Assembly (NCBI GenBank): GCA_934502905.1
Contig: CAKSVK010000121.1
Span: 1 to 10,995, forward strand
Source of the DNA: an uncultured Chitinophagaceae bacterium
GTDB lineage: Bacteria; Bacteroidota; Bacteroidia; Chitinophagales; Chitinophagaceae
Direction of reading: 5' to 3'
DNA: 10,995 bases
The notes below the pieces were generated by a model, which was given only the letters and a program-made list of their open reading frames with translations, did no database searches and was not told where the DNA came from. Both the position numbers and the translations under genes were made by a program. This document shows, piece after piece, positions 7,312 through 10,995 of this stretch; the stretch's first letter is position 1, and each line of letters opens with the position of its first letter.

Positions 7312-7659
7312 TCAGGAAGCCTTTTTGGCAGCAACTTTCCTGTTGGGCTTTGCGCTTTTGCGGGCAGCCTGCAATTGTGTTTTGCGGATACGCAATCTTC
7401 TTTTGGCGCTATCGGCAGCTTTCAGCACCGCATCTTCAAAAATGGTGGATTTTGCCTTGATGTACTCGTCTTTTCCGGGTACACGTATGTTGAGCGTACA
7501 GGTAATGATTTCTTTGGCTCCTTTGGTTTCATTCAGAAGCGTTACTTCTACTTCCTGGATGTCTTTGTAGTACCTGTCCAGCGAGCCCAGTTTTTTGGTC
7601 ACAAATTCTTTCAGAGACGGGCTTAACCTATGCCCCGGAGATTCAATGCGAAACTTCAT
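7312..7659 (-). CDS. Short ribosome hibernation-promoting factor, HPF/RaiA family
   Basis: The product is 115 residues and has the HPF/RaiA pattern: an initial strand (MKFRIESPGHRLSPSL), a first helix (KEFVTKKLGSLDRYY), central strands (VEVTLLNETKGAKEIITCTLNIRVPG) and a second helix (IFEDAVLKAADSAKRRLRIRKTQ). Family members bind the 30S subunit between head and body near the mRNA/tRNA path and silence ribosomes in stationary phase or stress. The protein lacks the C-terminal dimerisation domain of long HPFs. Its final 25 residues are instead a Lys/Arg/Ala-rich, probably disordered tail (ARKSAKPNRKVAAKKAS). The ATG at 7659 is the only good start. It is a single-gene unit, divergent from the globin gene, and ends in its own terminator. 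Confidence 0.88.
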   Translation of the reverse strand: MKFRIESPGHRLSPSLKEFVTKKLGSLDRYYKDIQEVEVTLLNETKGAKEIITCTLNIRVPGKDEYIKAKSTIFEDAVLKAADSAKRRLRIRKTQLQAARKSAKPNRKVAAKKAS

Positions 7660-7847
7660 AAACTATGAATTTAAACGAATTAGGGCTAAAGATACTGAAT
7701 CTGCCGGGGGGAGCAGTGATCAGCTATTGGATCCTGAATGATCTTGCTCAATAGAAAAGATGATAAGCATTAGTTACTGCAGGCCGGCTCCTGTGATCGC
7801 CGGTGACTTGTTTCGTGGTAAAGTCCGTAAAACTGTATGGGGTTACC

Positions 7848-7855
7848 TATCTTTG
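7848..7855 (+). promoter_or_regulatory. Bacteroidota-type -7 box of the globin gene
   Basis: TATCTTTG matches the Bacteroidota housekeeping -7 consensus TAnnTTTG exactly. It lies 31 bp before the chosen ATG at 7887, giving a predicted leader of about 25 nt. No TTG is found at the expected -33 position (around 7826-7828), so activity may depend on an activator. Its place inside the longest open frame argues that translation starts downstream of it. Confidence 0.6.
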
Positions 7856-7860
7856 CAGAA

Positions 7861-7875
7861 CCGGAATGTTTCCGG
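7861..7875. promoter_or_regulatory. Dyad CCGGAA-TGT-TTCCGG at the predicted transcript start
   Basis: Two perfect 6-bp arms flank a 3-nt spacer. The dyad begins about 5 nt after the -7 box, so it covers the predicted +1 of the globin transcript. It could be an operator for a dimeric repressor, or a 5'-terminal hairpin that stabilises the mRNA. The regulator is unknown. Confidence 0.5.
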
Positions 7876-7886
7876 GACATGTTAAG

Positions 7887-8300
7887 ATGAAAAAGGATAT
7901 TGAAAAAGCGGAAGATATCAGGTGGCTGGTAGATACTTTTTACGAAAAAGTAAGGAGCAACCCCGTTATCGGGTATATTTTTGATGAGGTGGCAAAGGTA
8001 GATTGGGAGCATCATTTACCAAAGATGTATGCTTTCTGGGGCAGCATTCTTTTGGGTGAGCATTCTTATTCCGGCAACCCGATGAGCAAGCATGTTGCGC
8101 TTAGCCGGCTGACAACATTATCCAAAGAAGAATTTAATGAATGGTTGCTGCTGTTTACGCAGACGGTGGACGAGCTGTTCGTTGGAGAGAAAGCGCAGGA
8201 GGCCAAGATTCGGGCGGCAAACATTGCCCGCCTCATGCTGTACAAGATCGAGAGCGCTACGCCGGGGCTGACGATCCATACAGGTAAGGAAGAAGATTAA
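7887..8300 (+). CDS. Group III truncated haemoglobin
   Basis: The product is 137 residues from the ATG at 7887. The frame is open up to 7803, but that earlier start would place translation upstream of the -7 box, and residues before MKKDIEKAED do not resemble the family. The pattern follows Campylobacter Ctb-type globins: FYEKVRSNPVIGYIF with Tyr19 (B10), WEHHLPKMYAFWGSILLG with His43 at the E7 position, GNPMSKHVAL with His69 as the proximal haem ligand (F8), and FNEWLLLF with Trp86 (G8). These residues form the ligand-stabilising pocket of the group. The C-terminal 15 residues are a polar tail. Group III globins are cytosolic and have been linked to oxygen or NO handling under microaerobic conditions; the specific role here is inferred. 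It is a single-gene unit. Confidence 0.92.
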   Translation: MKKDIEKAEDIRWLVDTFYEKVRSNPVIGYIFDEVAKVDWEHHLPKMYAFWGSILLGEHSYSGNPMSKHVALSRLTTLSKEEFNEWLLLFTQTVDELFVGEKAQEAKIRAANIARLMLYKIESATPGLTIHTGKEED

Positions 8301-8549
8301 TGCTGCCCGCTATATGCGGAGGAAGACTGTCCTTATATAGCAACAGGCTGCAGTTTGCAGTTGATATCGAAAATATACTGGGCATCCTTCGGGATATGTT
8401 GCCGGAAAATTAAAATTTATACCTGATGGAATCGGTAAAATAGCCTAAGTACCGGAAATAGTATCACGTTGCAAATTCCATAATTTTCAGCAAGATCATC
8501 ATCACTTTCACATTTTCATCTTTCCTTGTATTTTCCACATTCTCTTTCC
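8301..8549. other. Intergenic region between convergent globin and protease genes
   Basis: No gene is seen in these 249 bp. An imperfect hairpin with CTATAT/ATATAG ends lies at 8310-8340 but no U-tract follows, so it is a weak terminator candidate. The stretch 8493-8549 is strongly pyrimidine-rich on the plus strand and holds two degenerate copies of a TTC-CACATT-TCTTTCCTT-like unit next to the end of the protease gene. Confidence 0.5.
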
Positions 8550-9626
8550 TTACGCTATTTTCGATTCTACGGACAGCGGGCATCCGAAGGTCTCCAGCAG
8601 GAAATTATCTGTCTGGTCTGCCTTTTCAGATAGTTTTACCAGTCGCTCCAGCTCGCGTTTTGCAAATTTCTCATTGAACACATCTGAAATATGCGTTCTG
8701 TAGGACAGGTATATTTCTCCTTCGTATACGCCCAGCTTATACGGGAGCTGTGCGGGAGATAATAGGTAATTCAGCAGCTCCGGCATATTTTTACTCATCA
8801 TTTTGTTGATAGGAGAGGTGGCATACACATAACTTTTGTTATAAACAAAGATCCGTATAAGCGAGCTGCCGCTGTGAAAGCTCCAGTACTCATACCCGGC
8901 CCTTGCCAGGATGGGATTAATGCCCTGTGTTTTCAATTCTTCTTCTATCAGGTTGGAGAGTGCGCTCAGCTCCTGTTCTTCAAACAGCAACGGATCAACA
9001 TTACCGCCACAGTTATTACAGTATTCGCCTGCTTCTTCTATGACTGTTTTGCAGCCGGAGCAAACAATGCTGTATTGCGCCGGGTTATAGGTTGAATAAA
9101 TTTCGATCACTTCCGCCAGGATATTCACAGGCACGGCAAAACCCATGTTATCCGCTTCTGTGAATTTTGAGGTAGTGATCCCGATGATCTGTCCATTGGC
9201 ATTCACCAGGGGACCGCCGCTGTTTCCCGGGTTCACCGGTGCGTCCGTCTGGATATAGTATTTCCCGTTCATGAGCTGGCGGGGGGAAGACACAATACCC
9301 TGTGTTTCCGTGTAGGGCATACCGTAAGGATAGCCGAGCACATACACTTCATCCCTGACATTGAGCTGCGACAACTCAGAAAAGTCCAGTTCCGGTAAGC
9401 CTGAAAAATCTTCGTTTGTTTTTATAATGGCAATATCTTCATTTTCGTCTGCCATCACTACATGCCCTACAAAACGGTCCTGGCGCCTGCTTTCCAGTGA
9501 TACTGTTTTTGCCCCTTTTACCACGTGGAAATTTGTCACAAATATGTTGTACTTCTTTAAGTAAAAAGAAGATCCTGATCCGTTTGCTGTATTTACTTTA
9601 AATATGGTTTCTGCTATCTGGTGCAT
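8550..9626 (-). CDS. Cytosolic trypsin-like serine protease with zinc ribbon and YbjN/T3SS-chaperone-like C-terminus
   Basis: The product is 358 residues with no signal peptide or membrane segment, so it is probably cytosolic, unlike DegP/HtrA. The protease domain (about 1-177) has the complete triad: His34 in TNFHVV, Asp64 in NEDIAII and Ser136 in NPGNSGGP, as in the S1C/HtrA-like group. No PDZ domain follows. Instead there is a zinc ribbon (Cys189, Cys192, Cys203, Cys206; CSGC and CNNC), then an alpha/beta domain (about 217-350) that resembles the YbjN/type III secretion chaperone fold: helix, GSSLIRIFV strand (253-261), strand with SP (271-272), helix, LSY strand (307-309), and a final helix ending ADQTDNFLLETFG (336-348). 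The ATG at 9626 is 21 bp after the stop of the upstream gene, so the two are one operon. The substrate and any activation signal are unknown. Confidence 0.9.
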   Translation of the reverse strand: MHQIAETIFKVNTANGSGSSFYLKKYNIFVTNFHVVKGAKTVSLESRRQDRFVGHVVMADENEDIAIIKTNEDFSGLPELDFSELSQLNVRDEVYVLGYPYGMPYTETQGIVSSPRQLMNGKYYIQTDAPVNPGNSGGPLVNANGQIIGITTSKFTEADNMGFAVPVNILAEVIEIYSTYNPAQYSIVCSGCKTVIEEAGEYCNNCGGNVDPLLFEEQELSALSNLIEEELKTQGINPILARAGYEYWSFHSGSSLIRIFVYNKSYVYATSPINKMMSKNMPELLNYLLSPAQLPYKLGVYEGEIYLSYRTHISDVFNEKFAKRELERLVKLSEKADQTDNFLLETFGCPLSVESKIA

Positions 9627-9647
9627 ACGCTTTAGGTTAAGATGTTT

Positions 9648-10868
9648 TTATTTTAAACCGAGTCCTTTCATGAAGCTTCCCAGCTTCGATTTGTATTGGC
9701 CGATCACGTTGTTCACTATATTGCCGTGGTCTTCCGCTCCTTCAATTTCGAGGGTCGCTTCTTCATTTTTGTAGAAGAATGTCATGGCCCTCATCAGGAT
9801 CGCAGATGCTTCTTTCCAGGGCTTGCCGGCTGCGCTTTTAAGCGTTCTTTCAATTGCCTGCCTGCTGCTGTCCTCTATATTAAATTCCGCGAGGATGATA
9901 TATAAGGTATACAGGCTGTAAGAAGTAGCTGTGCTGTAATGTTCTTTGTTATACATGGAGGCCGCATCTTCATATTGGCGAACGATCCAGTCCTTGAGAT
10001 AACTCCGGCTGGCATTCCCTTTCACCGGTATCAGCTGGTATGAAACGGTGTATGTGTCCCCGGCTTCTTCGGAGCTGATGTTTTTTGCAGCTTCCAGGGC
10101 GGCCCGCATGATCTTGATCTTGGCATTTATATCATGGTTTCTTCCATAAAAAATGTCCACCGCGTCGTTCAGCTTATTGTTGAGCACACCGCCCGGGTTG
10201 GCATAATACTTAATACGGTTGATACCTATAAACAATGCGTCGCTTGCGAGGACCTGGTCTCTCTTGCCTTCAAAATAGGCCGCATAATCCATCGCTTCCG
10301 CCGCTATTTTTTGAGTGTTTTCCAGTATGGTTTCCAGCTCTCCGGCGGCGTAGCTGGTAGCCTGGGATTCCATCAGCCGGATCGCACCGAACTTGTTCAC
10401 AAATTCGTCGTCATATTTGTCGGCATTTACCGCAATGTCACGTAATACGTCGTACAGCTTATAAGGTTCGCAAAGCTCCACCGGCATGCTGTACGACATG
10501 ACCAGGGAATCTTCTTCCAGTGTGATCTGGGGTAATACCATGGTGCCGAAATTCAGCTCCGTACATTTCCGCAGCACCGGTAATTTTTTATCTGCCGGCA
10601 GCTTCACAAAAGGGGCGCGGATGCCAATCGTCTCCGGTGTTATATCTATTATAATAACAGCCGATCCCTGGGGGATTATGATCTGGCTCTTATCGGCATT
10701 GGCATAATGTTTTAAAATATTGCTATCCAGGTAATCAAAAAAAGCATAGATGCTTTTCAGGTATTCCTTATTATCAAAAAAGTCCAGGGAGTCGTTCCAT
10801 TTCCCGATATCATTCTTGGATGCAAGTGTTTTTTGTGCCGTAGGGGTAAATGAAATGCAGGTTTGCAT
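9648..10868 (-). CDS. Protein with N-terminal YbjN/T3SS-chaperone-like domain and helical C-terminus, partner of the protease
   Basis: I do not recognise a named family for this 406-residue protein. It has no signal peptide or transmembrane helix. Residues 35-161 read as a YbjN/T3SS-chaperone-like fold: helix, strand GSAVIIIDI (68-76), strand IGIRAPFVKLP, helix, long strands ending VMSYSMPV (123-130), and a helix ending ADKYDDEFVNKFG (149-161). These landmarks are collinear with the C-terminal domain of the protease encoded next door. Residues 165-406 are predicted largely helical, with repeat-like Tyr/Ala-rich helices (YEDAASMYNKEHYSTATSY) that could be a TPR-like scaffold. The start at 10868 follows an AT-rich leader with a near-consensus -7 box on the minus strand (TATATTTA, 10922-10915). 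It is the first gene of the two-gene operon. A substrate adaptor or regulator of the protease is a reasonable inference. Confidence 0.8.
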   Translation of the reverse strand: MQTCISFTPTAQKTLASKNDIGKWNDSLDFFDNKEYLKSIYAFFDYLDSNILKHYANADKSQIIIPQGSAVIIIDITPETIGIRAPFVKLPADKKLPVLRKCTELNFGTMVLPQITLEEDSLVMSYSMPVELCEPYKLYDVLRDIAVNADKYDDEFVNKFGAIRLMESQATSYAAGELETILENTQKIAAEAMDYAAYFEGKRDQVLASDALFIGINRIKYYANPGGVLNNKLNDAVDIFYGRNHDINAKIKIMRAALEAAKNISSEEAGDTYTVSYQLIPVKGNASRSYLKDWIVRQYEDAASMYNKEHYSTATSYSLYTLYIILAEFNIEDSSRQAIERTLKSAAGKPWKEASAILMRAMTFFYKNEEATLEIEGAEDHGNIVNNVIGQYKSKLGSFMKGLGLK

Positions 10869-10951
10869 ATTATAATTTTTTAAGAATTTTGGAGCGCTTT
10901 TTGGTTAACGCTGATAAATATATATTTATTTGCTGTGTATCTTTATTTCGA

Positions 10952-10967
10952 TCCCGATATTTCGGGA
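10952..10967. promoter_or_regulatory. Inverted repeat TCCCGA-TATT-TCGGGA upstream of the protease operon
   Basis: Perfect 6-bp arms surround a 4-nt spacer, about 84 bp before the start of the operon's first gene and about 30 bp upstream of its likely -7 box. It could be an operator, a dispersed Bacteroidota hairpin, or part of a terminator of a gene beyond the window. Nothing in the window decides between these. Confidence 0.35.
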
Positions 10968-10995
10968 ATTATAATACTTAATCAGGGGATAGAGG

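Larger units (their letters stand above)
7660..7886. promoter_or_regulatory. Divergent regulatory region between HPF and truncated globin
   Basis: This 227-bp region separates two divergent genes and must hold both promoters. On the globin side there is a perfect -7 box and a dyad. On the HPF side the best match is TATCTTTA read on the minus strand (7694-7687), one base off TAnnTTTG, about 28 bp before the ATG, without a clear TTG at -33. A 5-bp inverted repeat CCGGC/GCCGG (7784-7788 and 7799-7803) lies between them. Shared control is possible but not demonstrated. Confidence 0.45.

Noticed and set aside
7803..7886. 28-residue N-terminal extension of the globin
   Set aside because: It would start upstream of the perfect -7 box and the extension has no similarity to the globin family; the internal ATG at 7887 fits family length.
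8310..8340. Terminator of the globin gene
   Set aside because: The stem is imperfect and no run of Ts follows, so I did not list it as a terminator.

Overview
The window looks like a chromosomal segment from a member of the Bacteroidota, most likely Chitinophagaceae (Chitinophaga-like). The reasons are a PD40/carboxypeptidase-regulatory/OmpA envelope protein, weak purine- or A-rich start contexts instead of strong Shine-Dalgarno sites, a perfect Bacteroidota-type -7 box (TAnnTTTG) before the globin gene, and lipoprotein/Tat cytochrome-type genes of the PSD1/DUF1501 kind. The assignment to a genus is inference. No tRNA, rRNA, CRISPR array or intact insertion sequence was seen.

Layout. (1) Positions 1-3933, minus strand: a three-gene operon reading leftwards. 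It encodes a two-CxxCH 'planctomycete cytochrome' lipoprotein (PSCyt1-DUF1549-DUF1553), a Tat-exported DUF1501 protein, and the first 31 residues of a membrane protein that runs off the left edge. (2) Positions 3934-4506: a non-coding stretch with a cluster of dissimilar short palindromes, one of them a perfect 24-bp palindrome, bracketed by a 12-bp direct repeat. (3) Positions 4507-6288, plus: a large envelope protein (beta-propeller, CarboxypepD-like domain, OmpA domain) ending in a clear intrinsic terminator. (4) Positions 6289-6619: a non-coding stretch with a 167-bp element bounded by 12-bp inverted repeats. (5) Positions 6620-7255, plus: a small periplasmic OmpA-domain protein. (6) Positions 7260-7659, minus: a short ribosome hibernation factor (HPF/RaiA type) with a Lys-rich tail and its own terminator. 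(7) Positions 7848-8300, plus: a group III truncated haemoglobin with a recognisable -7 box and a dyad at the predicted transcript start. (8) Positions 8550-10868, minus: a two-gene operon of a helical protein with an N-terminal YbjN/T3SS-chaperone-like domain, followed by a cytosolic trypsin-like protease that carries a zinc ribbon and a second copy of the same chaperone-like domain.

How the genes work together. Units 1, 3 and 5 are cell-envelope functions: a periplasmic/outer-membrane redox or degradation module of unknown substrate, and two peptidoglycan-anchoring proteins in separate transcription units. The HPF and globin genes diverge from a 227-bp intergenic region and both fit low-oxygen or stationary-phase physiology. 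The protease operon is the least explained unit: both products lack export signals and share a collinear set of domain landmarks, which suggests a dedicated heteromeric partnership. This is the best candidate in the window for an undescribed system.
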